Shown here: piece after piece, positions 49,915 through 58,785 of the stretch
Layout of the letters: the number at the start of each line of letters is the position of its first letter
Position numbering within the stretch: position 1 is the first letter of the stretch
Assembly (NCBI RefSeq): GCF_002295065.1
Contig: NZ_NSGG01000004.1
Span: 124,001 to 188,000 of the forward strand
From: Mesorhizobium sp. WSM3859
Lineage (GTDB): Bacteria > Pseudomonadota > Alphaproteobacteria > Rhizobiales > Rhizobiaceae
Reading direction: 5' to 3'
DNA: 64,000 nucleotides
Made by a program: the position numbers and the translations under genes
Notes under the pieces: generated by a model
The model's database searches: none
What the model was told of the DNA's origin: nothing
What the model saw: the letters and a program-made list of their open reading frames with translations, nothing else

Positions 49915-51156
49915 CTATTGGAGAACCAGGTCGGCCTGCAGGGCGCCGGCCGACTTGATGCCTTGCAGGATGGCGATGATGCCGTCGGGCTTCACGCCGA
50001 GGCGGTTGAGGCCGGAGACAAGCGTTTCGAGATCGGGGCCGTCGAGCACGGCGACGCGCGCGTTGGGTCGGCTCGCATCGATGGCCGTGGACGGTTCCAC
50101 CGCGGTCTCACCCCTGGAGAAAGGTTCAGGCTGGACGACCCGCGGCGCTTCGGTGATGCGTACGGTAAGCGTGCCGTGGCTGATCGCCACGCGCGAGATC
50201 CTGACATTATTGCCGATGACGATGGTTCCGGTGCGCTCGTCGATGACGACGCGGGCAGGGGCGTCCGACTCGACGACGAGGTTCTCGATCTCGGCATAGA
50301 AGCGTGCTGCGGAGATGTTCTTCGGTCGCCTGATCTGCACGGTTCGGGCATCGCGCTCGGCGGCGACCCGCATGCCGAAGCGCTGCGAGGTGTAGTCGTT
50401 GACGGCGTCGGCGATGCGGATGGCGGTCGAGAAGTCGGGATTGCGCAATTGCAGCGTCAACACGCCCTGATCGTCGAACTCGGCCGGCACGGCGCGCTCG
50501 ACGATGGCGCCGTTGGGCACGCGGCCGGCGGTCGGCACGCCTTGCGTCAACTGCTCGGCCTGGCCTTGGGCGGTGAAGCCGCCGACGATGACCGAGCCCT
50601 GACCGACGGCATAGATCTCGCCATCGGCCGCCTTCAGCGGCGTCATCACCAGCGTGCCGCCGGCGAGCGAGGTGGCGTCGCCCATCGAGGAGACGTCGAT
50701 GTCGATGCGAGCGCCCGACTGGACGAAGGGCGGCATGTTGGCGGTGACGATGACGGCGGCCACGTTCTTGGCGCGCGCGCTGCCGCCCTCCGTGGCGATG
50801 CCGAGGTTCTCCAGCATGGCGCGGATCGACTGCTCGGTGAAGGGCGAATTGCGCAGGCTGTCGCCGGTGCCGGCAAGGCCGATGACCAGGCCGTAGCCGA
50901 CGAGCTGGTTGTCGCGCGCGCTTTGCAGCTGGGCGATGTCCTTGATGCGCGCGGCCACCTGGCCGGGCGGCAGCGTGCTTGGCCCGGTGGAAACGCGAAA
51001 CATGCGCTGGGTGGTGGCGGGATCGTATTCGGGATCGTCGTAGACGCCGCCATTTTTCTGCGCCAGCTCGCGCTTGGCCTTGGGCGTCAGCCCATCCGCC
51101 AAAGCCGGCTGAATACCGATGGCCGCCGCGAGCAGAAGCACAAAGGCGCGCCTCAC
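49915..51156 (-). CDS. flgI: P-ring protein FlgI
   Basis: A 413-residue periplasmic protein with a signal sequence (through PALADG), building the P ring with FlgA as chaperone. Signatures: VAARIKDIAQLQSARDNQLVGYGLVIGLAGTGDSLRNSPFTEQSIRAMLENLGI, KNVAAVIVTANMPPFVQSGARIDIDVSSMGDATSLAGGTLVMTPLKAADGEIYAVGQG. Length is slightly over the typical 370. It lies eight bases upstream of motE and overlaps flgA by four bases. Confidence 0.95.
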   Translation of the reverse strand: MRRAFVLLLAAAIGIQPALADGLTPKAKRELAQKNGGVYDDPEYDPATTQRMFRVSTGPSTLPPGQVAARIKDIAQLQSARDNQLVGYGLVIGLAGTGDSLRNSPFTEQSIRAMLENLGIATEGGSARAKNVAAVIVTANMPPFVQSGARIDIDVSSMGDATSLAGGTLVMTPLKAADGEIYAVGQGSVIVGGFTAQGQAEQLTQGVPTAGRVPNGAIVERAVPAEFDDQGVLTLQLRNPDFSTAIRIADAVNDYTSQRFGMRVAAERDARTVQIRRPKNISAARFYAEIENLVVESDAPARVVIDERTGTIVIGNNVRISRVAISHGTLTVRITEAPRVVQPEPFSRGETAVEPSTAIDASRPNARVAVLDGPDLETLVSGLNRLGVKPDGIIAILQGIKSAGALQADLVLQ

Positions 51157-51677
51157 GAAGCGCCGACCTTGATGGTGCCGTCGGCCATCACCGTGCCGGA
51201 GATGATCTTGCCGCTGTCGATGTTGCGGATCTTGATCTGGTCGCCGGCAGCACCTGGCTGCAGCGTGACGCAGGCTGCCGAAATGGTGAGCGCGCCGGCG
51301 GTGAAATAGACCTGCACGGAAGCGCCCTGTTCGACCAGCCAGGCGTCGCGGATGGCGGTGACCGGGATGTAGCGGCCGGGCAGTAGCGTGCGCTTGGCGA
51401 CCTTGCCCTGAAGCTCCTCGGAGCGCGTCGCCATGCCGTCGGGCTTGTGCTTGCCGGGTATGAGCGTCAACTGCTTGAGCGAGGCGGATTCGATTGTCTC
51501 ACCGGGATAGATGACCCGGTCTGGGATCAGCACGGCCTCGCCGACCGCCTGGCTGGCGGCGATCTGGTTCGCCGACTGGCCGGTGGTGTCCTGCGCGATA
51601 GCCGGCGTGCCGGCGGCCACCAGGGCGGCAGCCAGCACGGCGCGGCGGAGTGCGAAGGAGATCGGCCCGGCCATCAT
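51153..51677 (-). CDS. flgA: P-ring chaperone FlgA
   Basis: A 174-residue protein with a signal sequence (ending TPAIAQ) and the SAF/FlgA core: VLIPDRVIYPGETIESASLKQLTLI, RTLLPGRYIPVTAIRDAWLVEQGASVQVYFTAGALTISA, AAGDQIKIRNIDSGKIISGTVMADG. It helps FlgI reach and polymerise at the rod. It starts three bases after flgG. Confidence 0.93.
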   Translation of the reverse strand: MMAGPISFALRRAVLAAALVAAGTPAIAQDTTGQSANQIAASQAVGEAVLIPDRVIYPGETIESASLKQLTLIPGKHKPDGMATRSEELQGKVAKRTLLPGRYIPVTAIRDAWLVEQGASVQVYFTAGALTISAACVTLQPGAAGDQIKIRNIDSGKIISGTVMADGTIKVGAS

Positions 51678-51680
51678 CCG

Positions 51681-52469
51681 TTACCTGATGTTCTTGGAGA
51701 CAACCGAGGCCATGTCGTCGGCGGCCTGGATGACCTTGGAGTTCATTTCATACGCGCGTTGCGCCGAGATCAGCTCGGTGATTTCCTTGACCGGATCGAC
51801 GTTGGAGGATTCCAGATAGCCTTGCTGGATCGTGGCGAAGCCGGGATCCCCTGGAACGCCGACATTGGCCGGGCCCGAGGCGGCCGTTTCCTGGAAGAGG
51901 TTGTCGCCCAGTGGGGCCAGGCCCGCCTCGTTGGCGAAATTGGCGATCTGGAGCTGTCCGAGAAGCTGGAGGTTGGTCTGACCGTCCAGGCGGGCAAAGA
52001 CCTGGCCGGTCTTGTTGACGATAACCTCGATGGCATCGGTCGGCACGGTGATGGCCGGAATGACCTCGGCGCCGTCGACCGTCACCAACTGCCCGGTGGC
52101 ATTGGTGTTGAAGGCGCCAGCGCGCGAGTAGAGCGTGCCGCCGTCGGCCCCCTGGATCTGGAACCAGCCCCTGCCGGTCAAAGCCAGGTCGAAGCTGTTG
52201 CCGGTGCTGGCCAGCTCGCCCTGGGTGTGGACGTTGCGCACGGCCGTCGTCTTGACGCCAAGGCCCACCGAGACGCCTTCCGGCACCAGCGAGGTGTTGG
52301 AGCGGTTGGGCACGCCTTGCGTGCGGTCGACCTGGTAGAGCAGGTCGGAGAATTCGGCCCGCGCCCGCTTGTAGCCGGTGGTGTTGATGTTGGCGATGTT
52401 GTTGGCGATGACTTCCAGGTTGGTCTGCTGGGCGTTCATGCCGGTGGCGGCGATGGCGAGTGCTTTCAT
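51681..52469 (-). CDS. flgG: Distal rod protein FlgG
   Basis: A 262-residue distal rod subunit. [46 protein letters not shown] and the C-terminal [38 protein letters not shown] are the classical FlgG ends. Length is as expected. It lies 10 bases after fliE within the flgB-fliP run. Confidence 0.96.
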   Translation of the reverse strand: MKALAIAATGMNAQQTNLEVIANNIANINTTGYKRARAEFSDLLYQVDRTQGVPNRSNTSLVPEGVSVGLGVKTTAVRNVHTQGELASTGNSFDLALTGRGWFQIQGADGGTLYSRAGAFNTNATGQLVTVDGAEVIPAITVPTDAIEVIVNKTGQVFARLDGQTNLQLLGQLQIANFANEAGLAPLGDNLFQETAASGPANVGVPGDPGFATIQQGYLESSNVDPVKEITELISAQRAYEMNSKVIQAADDMASVVSKNIR

Positions 52470-52479
52470 GACGCGGTTC

Positions 52480-52809
52480 CTAGATACTCATGCGACTGAT
52501 TTCGAGGTAAGCCGAGACGACCTTGTCGCGGATGGCGATGGTCGTCTGCAGCGCCTGCTGGGCGCTCAGCACCGCATCGACAACCTGACGGGTGTCGGCG
52601 TCGCCCTTGAGGGCCTGTATCGACATCTGCTCAGCACCCTGCAGCGTGTTGACGGTCTTCGTCGCGGCCTGGCTGAGGACGTCGGCGAAGCTGCTGCCGA
52701 CGCTTTCGCTGGCCTGCGTCCCGACACCGCCTTGAAGCAGGCCCGGCGCGGCCGAGTCGGCGCCGTCGATTGCTGGTTTGAACTGTAGTGCCCCGATACC
52801 GCCGATCAT
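52480..52809 (-). CDS. fliE: Flagellar hook-basal body protein FliE
   Basis: A 109-residue adapter between the MS ring and the rod, the first protein exported. It carries [68 protein letters not shown], the FliE core. Its start overlaps the flgC stop by one base (TAATG). Confidence 0.94.
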   Translation of the reverse strand: MIGGIGALQFKPAIDGADSAAPGLLQGGVGTQASESVGSSFADVLSQAATKTVNTLQGAEQMSIQALKGDADTRQVVDAVLSAQQALQTTIAIRDKVVSAYLEISRMSI

Positions 52810-53225
52810 TACTGGTTCCTCATCAGGTCGATGGTCATGGAAATCAGATCGCGAGCCTGCTTGATGACCTGCAGGTTGGCTTCATAGGAGCGGTTCGCCT
52901 CGCTCATGTCGGCCATCTCGACCAATGTGTTGACGTTGGGCATCTTGACGTACCCTTTGGCGTCGGCAGCTTCGTTGCCGGGCTGGAATTCGATCGGAAA
53001 GTCCGAGGGATCGCGATTGATGGCGCTGACTTCCACCAGCGACCCGCCGGTCGCGCGGTCGACCTCGGACTGGAAGGTGATCGTCTTGCGACGATAAGGA
53101 TCGGCGCCCGGCGTGCTACCGGTCGACTGGGCGTTGGCGAGGTTTTCCGAGACCACGCGCAGGCGCTCCGACTGGGCGCCAAGCCCGGATGCCGCGACTT
53201 TGAGGGCTGCGGTGAGGGCGTCCAT
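52809..53225 (-). CDS. flgC: Proximal rod protein FlgC
   Basis: A 138-residue proximal rod subunit. [45 protein letters not shown] and the C-terminal [40 protein letters not shown] are standard. It follows flgB by two bases. Confidence 0.95.
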   Translation of the reverse strand: MDALTAALKVAASGLGAQSERLRVVSENLANAQSTGSTPGADPYRRKTITFQSEVDRATGGSLVEVSAINRDPSDFPIEFQPGNEAADAKGYVKMPNVNTLVEMADMSEANRSYEANLQVIKQARDLISMTIDLMRNQ

Positions 53226-53227
53226 GG

Positions 53228-53608
53228 TCAGCTCTTCACCACCATCGTCATCATCGAATGGAAGGCCTTGACGATCGCCGTGTTGAGCTCGAAGGAGCGG
53301 CGAACCTCGCCGGCCTTCATCAACTCCTGCTCGAGAACGACGGTGTTCTTCGACGGCATGATCGCGCCGTCAGGATCCTCCGGCTTGACGTTGAAGCCGG
53401 CATTGGCGGTTTCGGCGCCAAGGTGGCCCGTCTGCGTGGCAGCCAGCGTCACCGCGGTGCGGTCGAGGATCTTTTCGAACGGCTCGACATCATTGGCCGT
53501 ATAGCCCGGCGTGTTGGCATTGGCGATGTTGGAGGCAATCGCCGATTGGCGCACGGCCAGCCATTGCGACTGCCGCGTGGCAAGATCGAAAAGATTTACG
53601 GGTTCCAT
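53228..53608 (-). CDS. flgB: Proximal rod protein FlgB
   Basis: A 126-residue rod subunit starting [46 protein letters not shown] and ending [30 protein letters not shown]. The ATG at 53608 is chosen over 53635 because GGGAGATT lies just upstream and the longer version would start inside the -10 hexamer. It heads a ten-gene run (flgB to fliP). Confidence 0.94.
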   Translation of the reverse strand: MEPVNLFDLATRQSQWLAVRQSAIASNIANANTPGYTANDVEPFEKILDRTAVTLAATQTGHLGAETANAGFNVKPEDPDGAIMPSKNTVVLEQELMKAGEVRRSFELNTAIVKAFHSMMTMVVKS

Positions 53609-53634
53609 GGGAATCTCCCGGACAAGTACGCACA

Positions 53635-53670
53635 AGACTAGGCGGCCAGTCTTGCGCGGACCTTGCGCGG
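53635..53670 (-). promoter_or_regulatory. Flagellar direct-repeat promoter upstream of flgB, best match
   Basis: On the minus strand two identical half-sites CCGCGCAAG lie 11 bp apart (53651-53659 and 53662-53670 on the plus strand), followed after exactly 10 bp by TAGTCT (53635-53640). This is the clearest of eight sites with the same layout. Confidence 0.7.
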
Positions 53671-53696
53671 GGGCGGGGCCGTACGGGGCGGCTCCG

Positions 53697-54485
53697 TTAC
53701 TTCGAGAGCTGGATCACCTTGTCGGTGCTGGTGACGATCACCCACTTGCCGCCGCGCTGCTCGATCGAGGCGACGCGACTCGAATCCGGCAGGACGGAGC
53801 CGCGCTGAACGACCCACAGACCCGTATCGTCCTCGATCATGGCGCGGCCGTTGGCGACATGCACCATCTTGAATTCGGATGCGGCGGCCGGGAAGGGCTG
53901 GTCGGCCGGCGGCGGGGCGGGGTCATCCTCAACCGTTCCGGTGGCAAAGAGGTCGATATCGGGATTGGGAACGTCCTTGGCCGTCAGCGGCCCGCTGCGT
54001 TGAGCCACAACGCCGCCGCCCTCGCGTCCGGAATTGCTGCCACTGCCGCCGAACTTGATGGCCTGGACGCCGAACTGCTCCTGGTTGAAGAATATGTACC
54101 AGGGAAACAGCGCGCAGATCAGGCCGAGCGTGATGCCGAGCGCGGCGATGACGAAATCGCTGCGTCGGTCGGCGCTCCTGTCGGCAAGGCGCGGGAACTG
54201 GGCTTTCGGCGGCTCCGGCCATTCGGCGCGCGGAAAAAGCCCGTCGATCAATGAATCGCGGCTGGCCTGTGCCGCATCGGCCCCCTTGGCGATGGGCGCC
54301 CTCGAGGGATGCGGCCTGTCGGCTCTGGTCAGAAGTGCCGCCGCCTTCTGTGTCTTGGTGCGCGCGGCTTGGTCCTTGGCAATCCTCGTTTTGTCGGCTT
54401 CGGCCCGCTCCGCCGCCTCGGCCTCGGCGAGCATGTCGCGCAGCATGCGCTCGGTATATTGGAGCTCAGTTTCCTTGATCGCCAT
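53697..54485 (-). CDS. Conserved rhizobial flagellar-cluster membrane protein, function unknown
   Basis: A 262-residue protein between fliI and flgB. The N-terminal third is a charged coiled coil (RMLRDMLAEAEAAERAEADKTRIAKDQAARTKTQKAA), followed by one membrane helix (FVIAALGITLGLICALFPWYIFF) and a periplasmic C-domain ending FKMVHVANGRAMIEDDTGLWVVQRGSVLPDSSRVASIEQRGGKWVIVTSTDKVIQL, which looks like a small beta domain. It overlaps fliI by 20 bases. I do not recognise it; the layout resembles a basal-body or stator accessory protein. Confidence 0.75.
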   Translation of the reverse strand: MAIKETELQYTERMLRDMLAEAEAAERAEADKTRIAKDQAARTKTQKAAALLTRADRPHPSRAPIAKGADAAQASRDSLIDGLFPRAEWPEPPKAQFPRLADRSADRRSDFVIAALGITLGLICALFPWYIFFNQEQFGVQAIKFGGSGSNSGREGGGVVAQRSGPLTAKDVPNPDIDLFATGTVEDDPAPPPADQPFPAAASEFKMVHVANGRAMIEDDTGLWVVQRGSVLPDSSRVASIEQRGGKWVIVTSTDKVIQLSK

Positions 54486-55872
54486 TCAGCTTCCCCTTGA
54501 GATGGCGGGCGAGGTCAGCGAACGGATCGGCCGACGCGCGGTCCCTCGGCGATTGCGTGAGCGCATCGTAGATCAGCGGCACCTGGCGCACCGCGTTGTC
54601 GAGCTCGGCATCGGCGCCGCTTTGGTAAGCGCCCAAAAGACGAATGTCGCGCGTGTCCTCGAAGCGCGCGATCATCGATTTCAGCTTGGTCACCAGCACG
54701 CGCTGTTCCGGGCTCCAGGCCTTGTCGGCAAGGCGCGAGATGGACGACAGCGGATTGACCGGCGGATAGCGGCCCTGCTCGGCCAAGGCGCGGTCGAGCA
54801 CGACATGGCCGTCGAGGATGCCGCGTACCGAATCGGCGACCGGATCGTTGTGGTCGTCGCCGTCGACGAGCACGGAAATGATGGCGGTGATCGAGCCTTT
54901 TCCCTCGGCGCCCGGGCCGGCGCGTTCGAGCAGCTTCGGCAGGTCGGTGAAGACCGAGGCCGGATAGCCGCGCGCGACCGGCGGCTCTCCGGTTCCCGTC
55001 GCAACCTCACGCAGCGCATGCGCGAAACGGGTGATGGAATCCAGCACCAGGAGCACGCGATGGCCCTGGTCGCGAAAATGCTCGGCCACGCACATGGCCG
55101 TGTCGGGCGCGCGGCGCCGCATCATGGCGCTCTCGTCGCTGGTGGCGACGACGGCGATGGTCTTGGCCATGCTCTCGGCGCCGATCGTATCCTCGAGGAA
55201 CTCGCGCACCTCGCGGCCGCGCTCGCCGATCAGCGCGACGACCACCGTATCGAAGGCTTCGGCGCCGGCGAGCATGGCAAGCAAAGTCGACTTGCCGACG
55301 CCGGAACCGGCGAAGATACCGAGCCGCTGGCCGAAGCAGAGCGGGGCGAAGATGTCGATCACCCTGACGCCGGTGAGGAAGCCGGTGCCGACGCGCTGGC
55401 GCGACAAGGCGCCCGGCGTCGCGCCATGCGTGACATCGGTGGCATTCGACCGGATCAGCGGAAGACCCCCGTCAATGGGGCGGGTCAAGGCATCGATGGC
55501 GCGTCCGCGCCAGGAGACATGCGGCGTGACCGCGAGCGGGCCGCGGCGAAAGACGGCGTCGCCGATACCGGCATCGGCGCTGCGCTCGAAAGGCGCGATC
55601 ACGACCTCGTCGCTGCCGATCTTTACGATCTCGCCGCGTCGCGCGCCGGCCTTGCCGCGCTGCTCCACGATGTCGCCGAGCCTGGCGATTCCGGACAGGC
55701 CGCGGACCTTGTAATGCGTGGGCGATATCTCGGCGACACGGCCGCCGCGCGCAAGCAGCGCCTGCGGATCGTCGAACCGCCGCCAGACGCGTTCGAGCGC
55801 GGCCAGCCGGTCCGTCCTTCCGGAATCGGCCAGGCTCTCGGAGCCGCGCAACAGGGACGGACCAGTCGTCAT
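54466..55872 (-). CDS. fliI: Flagellar export ATPase FliI
   Basis: A 468-residue F1-ATPase-beta-like enzyme that energises export. The P-loop is FAGSGVGKSTLLAMLAG, Walker B is VLLVLDSITRFAHALREVA, and the export-ATPase signature PPVARGYPASVFTDLPKLLERAG follows. The length is slightly more than the typical 440-450. Five bases separate it from flgF. Confidence 0.96.
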   Translation of the reverse strand: MTTGPSLLRGSESLADSGRTDRLAALERVWRRFDDPQALLARGGRVAEISPTHYKVRGLSGIARLGDIVEQRGKAGARRGEIVKIGSDEVVIAPFERSADAGIGDAVFRRGPLAVTPHVSWRGRAIDALTRPIDGGLPLIRSNATDVTHGATPGALSRQRVGTGFLTGVRVIDIFAPLCFGQRLGIFAGSGVGKSTLLAMLAGAEAFDTVVVALIGERGREVREFLEDTIGAESMAKTIAVVATSDESAMMRRRAPDTAMCVAEHFRDQGHRVLLVLDSITRFAHALREVATGTGEPPVARGYPASVFTDLPKLLERAGPGAEGKGSITAIISVLVDGDDHNDPVADSVRGILDGHVVLDRALAEQGRYPPVNPLSSISRLADKAWSPEQRVLVTKLKSMIARFEDTRDIRLLGAYQSGADAELDNAVRQVPLIYDALTQSPRDRASADPFADLARHLKGKLNGDQGN

Positions 55873-55876
55873 GCCG

Positions 55877-56599
55877 TCACTTCGAGCCGAGCGTCTTGAT
55901 CGCGTCCTCGGTCGAGGAATCGGTCTGCCGCATCAGCGCCGCCGTGTTCTCGAAAGCGCGCTGCACCTGGATCAGCCGGGTCATCTCCAGCACCGGGTTG
56001 ACGTTCGACTCTTCCAGAAATCCTTGCGCGATGCCGACGTCGGAGCGATCGGTGACGGGTTCGGGCGTGCGCGCCGGAACGATGCCTGAATTGCCATAGC
56101 GGACGAAATTCTCGCCGGGATCGAAATTGTAGAGGCCGATGGCGCCGACCAACTGGTCGTTCTGCCTGAGCGAGCCGTCGGCGCCTGCCTTGGGCGGGCC
56201 GTTGCGCGGATCGAGTTGGATCGGAGCGCCGCCGCTGTCGAGCACCGGATAGCCTTCGATCGACATCAGTTCACCGTTCTCGTTCATGGAGAAACGGCCG
56301 TCGCGCGTCATTACGGTGCCGGCGGGCGTGTCGATGGCGAACCAGGCATCGCCCTGGACGGCGAAGTCGAACGGGTTGCCGGTTTCGGTCAGCGCGCCAT
56401 GCGCGCCGGAAAGATAGGTATTGCCGGAGGAGGCAAAGGAAACCGACCTCGGCCCCGTGCCGGAGACGACGTCCTCGAACTTCACGCCGGTGGCGCGAAA
56501 GCCGATGGTCGAGGCATTGGCGACGTTGTCGGCAATGGTGTCGAGACGGCGCTCGAGCGCGATCTGAGAGGAAAGGGCGACGTAAAGACTGTCCTGCAT
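55877..56599 (-). CDS. flgF: Proximal rod protein FlgF
   Basis: A 240-residue rod subunit: LYVALSSQIALERRLDTIADNVANASTIGFRATGVKFEDVVSG at the start and LEESNVNPVLEMTRLIQVQRAFENTAALMRQTDSSTEDAIKTLG at the end. The start is seven bases after the DUF1217 stop, and the gene leads directly into fliI. Confidence 0.95.
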   Translation of the reverse strand: MQDSLYVALSSQIALERRLDTIADNVANASTIGFRATGVKFEDVVSGTGPRSVSFASSGNTYLSGAHGALTETGNPFDFAVQGDAWFAIDTPAGTVMTRDGRFSMNENGELMSIEGYPVLDSGGAPIQLDPRNGPPKAGADGSLRQNDQLVGAIGLYNFDPGENFVRYGNSGIVPARTPEPVTDRSDVGIAQGFLEESNVNPVLEMTRLIQVQRAFENTAALMRQTDSSTEDAIKTLGSK

Positions 56600-56606
56600 G
56601 ATCGTC

Positions 56607-57734
56607 TCAGAACTTCAATTGCTGCATGGCCATCATCAGATCGGTGGAGATGCCGACAGTGGTCGGCCGCGCGAAAAGCACGCTGACCGACGTCACGGCC
56701 GTCGAGGTTGGGTTGGCGATCTCATACATGCTGGTGAAGCGGGTCAGGAACTTGCTGAGCTTGTCGGGGTCGGTGAAATCCTTGATGTCGAGCTTCTGCC
56801 CGAACAGTTGCGCCTGCTTGTCGATGTCGGCCGTGGCAAAGGAATCGGGCAGGCCGAGCGCGGTGCGCACCACGCTGGCCAAAGCGGTGTCGGCCAGCAC
56901 GTCGTACCAGCTTGTGATGTCGGGCGCCTTGCGCTGGAAATAGAGCGCCAGCCGCACGCCTTCATTCGTCTTGCCGGCATCTTCCTCGAGCGTCTGGCGC
57001 ATGTACATGTCGACGGTCGGCTGCTGCGCCTGGACATAGGTGGTGGCGTTTTCGCCGTACTGCTCGAAGTTGAAGGCCGAGGCCAGCCCGGCATAGGCCT
57101 TGTTGGTCTGCTTGTTGGCGACGCTTTCGGGATCGCGCACGCCGCCTTGCAGGACCGACTTGATCAGGTCCTTGTCCTCGGTCGCCGAATCCAGCCCGTA
57201 TGCGGCAAGCGCGTAGGTGTAGAGCCGGTTGTTCGACATCAGATCGTCGACCGATTTCACTTTGGTGATGTTGGCGAGATAGTAGGTCGTCTCGCCCTTC
57301 ACATAGTCCGAATTCGGGTCGAGGCCGGCGATCTGGGCCTGGATGGCGTAGTTCTTCGTCACCAGCTGCTGCGCCGGGTTGTAGACGGTCGCATCGGCGC
57401 CGTCCGCCGCGAAATTGAAAGCTTTGACGAACTGGGCGTAGCGCTTGTCTGTCAGCTTGTTGGCGAAACTGTCGGGATCTGAAACGCCTTCCTTCAGCGC
57501 CTTGACCATGAAGGCCTTGGCATAGTCCATGTTCTCCAGCCCATAGGCCTTCATGGCATATTTGAACAGGCGGTCGTTGTTGACAAAATCGTCAATCGAT
57601 TTCACCTTGGTGATGTTGGCCAGATAATATTGGGTATCGCGATCGACCATCGGCTGTTTCTCAATCCGGTCGATCGACTTCCCGATGTCTTTGGCAATCA
57701 ACTGATAGCTGGTGTAGGTATTGAGCAAGGACAC
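56607..57734 (-). CDS. DUF1217 flagellar-cluster protein with an internal duplication
   Basis: A 375-residue soluble protein of DUF1217, a family regularly found in rhizobial flagellar clusters with unknown function. Two copies of one unit are evident: QYYLANITKVKSIDDFVNNDRLFKYAMKAYGLE (about residues 32-64) and TYYLANITKVKSVDDLMSNNRLYTYALAAYGLD (about 144-177), each followed by GVSDPDSFANK or GVRDPESVANK. It heads the DUF1217-flgF-fliI-orf operon, so an export or rod role is likely. A direct-repeat promoter precedes it. Confidence 0.85.
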   Translation of the reverse strand: MSLLNTYTSYQLIAKDIGKSIDRIEKQPMVDRDTQYYLANITKVKSIDDFVNNDRLFKYAMKAYGLENMDYAKAFMVKALKEGVSDPDSFANKLTDKRYAQFVKAFNFAADGADATVYNPAQQLVTKNYAIQAQIAGLDPNSDYVKGETTYYLANITKVKSVDDLMSNNRLYTYALAAYGLDSATEDKDLIKSVLQGGVRDPESVANKQTNKAYAGLASAFNFEQYGENATTYVQAQQPTVDMYMRQTLEEDAGKTNEGVRLALYFQRKAPDITSWYDVLADTALASVVRTALGLPDSFATADIDKQAQLFGQKLDIKDFTDPDKLSKFLTRFTSMYEIANPTSTAVTSVSVLFARPTTVGISTDLMMAMQQLKF

Positions 57735-57758
57735 GCCTCCGGCCGAAGCTATCCCCGG

Positions 57759-57794
57759 ACAATAACGTCACTTCCTTGCGCGAAGCTGAATCGC
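57759..57794 (-). promoter_or_regulatory. Flagellar direct-repeat promoter upstream of DUF1217-flgF-fliI
   Basis: On the minus strand half-sites GCGATTCAG and TCGCGCAAG lie 11 bp apart, then exactly 10 bp, then TATTGT (57759-57764). It is back to back with the motA promoter, the two arrays being 12 bp apart. Confidence 0.6.
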
Positions 57795-57806
57795 GTCCGC
57801 TGCCCT

Positions 57807-57842
57807 CGATTCAAGCCTCACACAAGGCACGGGGACTATCCC
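57807..57842 (+). promoter_or_regulatory. Flagellar direct-repeat promoter upstream of motA
   Basis: On the plus strand half-sites CGATTCAAG (57807-57815) and TCACACAAG (57818-57826) lie 11 bp apart, then exactly 10 bp, then TATCCC (57837-57842). The -10 hexamer is imperfect but the spacing is identical to the other seven sites. Confidence 0.5.
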
Positions 57843-57875
57843 TGATCCACGACGTGACATGCGGAAGGACCTGTC

Positions 57876-58751
57876 GTGGGCATTCTGATCGGACTTGTGG
57901 TGACGCTCGGCTGCGTTCTCGGCGGCTTCATGGCCATGGGCGGCCATCTGCACGTGCTGCTGCAGCCCTGGGAAGCGGTGGTCATCTGCGGCGCGGCGCT
58001 CGGCACTTTCCTGGTCGCCAATCCGATGAAGACGGTCAAGGACACCGGCAAGGGCATTCTCGAAGCCTTCAAGCAGGCGGTGCCGAAGGAGCGCGACTAC
58101 CTCGAGACGCTCGGCGTCCTGCACAGCCTGATGCGCGAACTGCGCTCGAAGTCGCGCAGCGAGGTCGAGGCGCATATCGACAATCCGGAAGAGTCGGCGA
58201 TCTTCCAGGCCTTCCCGACCGTGCGCAAGAACCACGACCTGACGAATTTCATCTGCGACTATTGCCGCATCATCATCATCGGCAATGCCCGCTCGCATGA
58301 GATCGAGGCGCTGATGGACGAAGAGATCCAGACGATCCGCAGCGACAAGCTGAAGGCTTACCACGCGATGGTGGCGGTCGGCGACGGCCTGCCGGCGCTG
58401 GGCATCGTGGCCGCCGTGCTCGGCGTGGTGAAGGCGATGGGCGCGCTGGACCAGTCGCCGGAGATCCTCGGCGGCCTGATCGGCGCCGCGCTCGTCGGAA
58501 CCTTCCTCGGCATCTTCCTGTCCTATGCGGTGGTCGGTCCGGTCGCCACCAAGATCAAGACGGTGCGCGAAAAGAAGAACCGCCTCTACATCATCGTCAA
58601 GCAGACGCTGCTTGCGTATATGAACGGCGCCCTGCCGCAGGTGGCGATCGAATTCGGCCGCAAGACCATCTCCTCCTATGAGCGTCCGACCATCGATGCC
58701 GTCGAGCAGAGTACCATGAACGCCGGCTCCGCCGAGAAGAAGGCGGCCTGA
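57876..58751 (+). CDS. motA: Stator protein MotA
   Basis: A 291-residue proton-conducting stator subunit with four membrane helices: [22 protein letters not shown] near the start, and helices 3 and 4 at [21 protein letters not shown] and [21 protein letters not shown], the conserved proline-containing segment. The cytoplasmic loop has the charged residues that meet FliG. It starts at GTG 57876 with GGAAGG seven bases upstream and leads motA-fliM-fliN-fliG-flhB. Its partner motB is in the other operon. Confidence 0.95.
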   Translation: MGILIGLVVTLGCVLGGFMAMGGHLHVLLQPWEAVVICGAALGTFLVANPMKTVKDTGKGILEAFKQAVPKERDYLETLGVLHSLMRELRSKSRSEVEAHIDNPEESAIFQAFPTVRKNHDLTNFICDYCRIIIIGNARSHEIEALMDEEIQTIRSDKLKAYHAMVAVGDGLPALGIVAAVLGVVKAMGALDQSPEILGGLIGAALVGTFLGIFLSYAVVGPVATKIKTVREKKNRLYIIVKQTLLAYMNGALPQVAIEFGRKTISSYERPTIDAVEQSTMNAGSAEKKAA

Positions 58752-58785
58752 GCATGCAGCACCCGAGACAGGGCCGCCTGCCGCC

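Noticed and set aside
53641..53690. Intrinsic terminator between the unknown gene and flgB
   Set aside because: The GC-rich tract has no clear hairpin with a T-run; it is occupied by the flgB promoter repeats.
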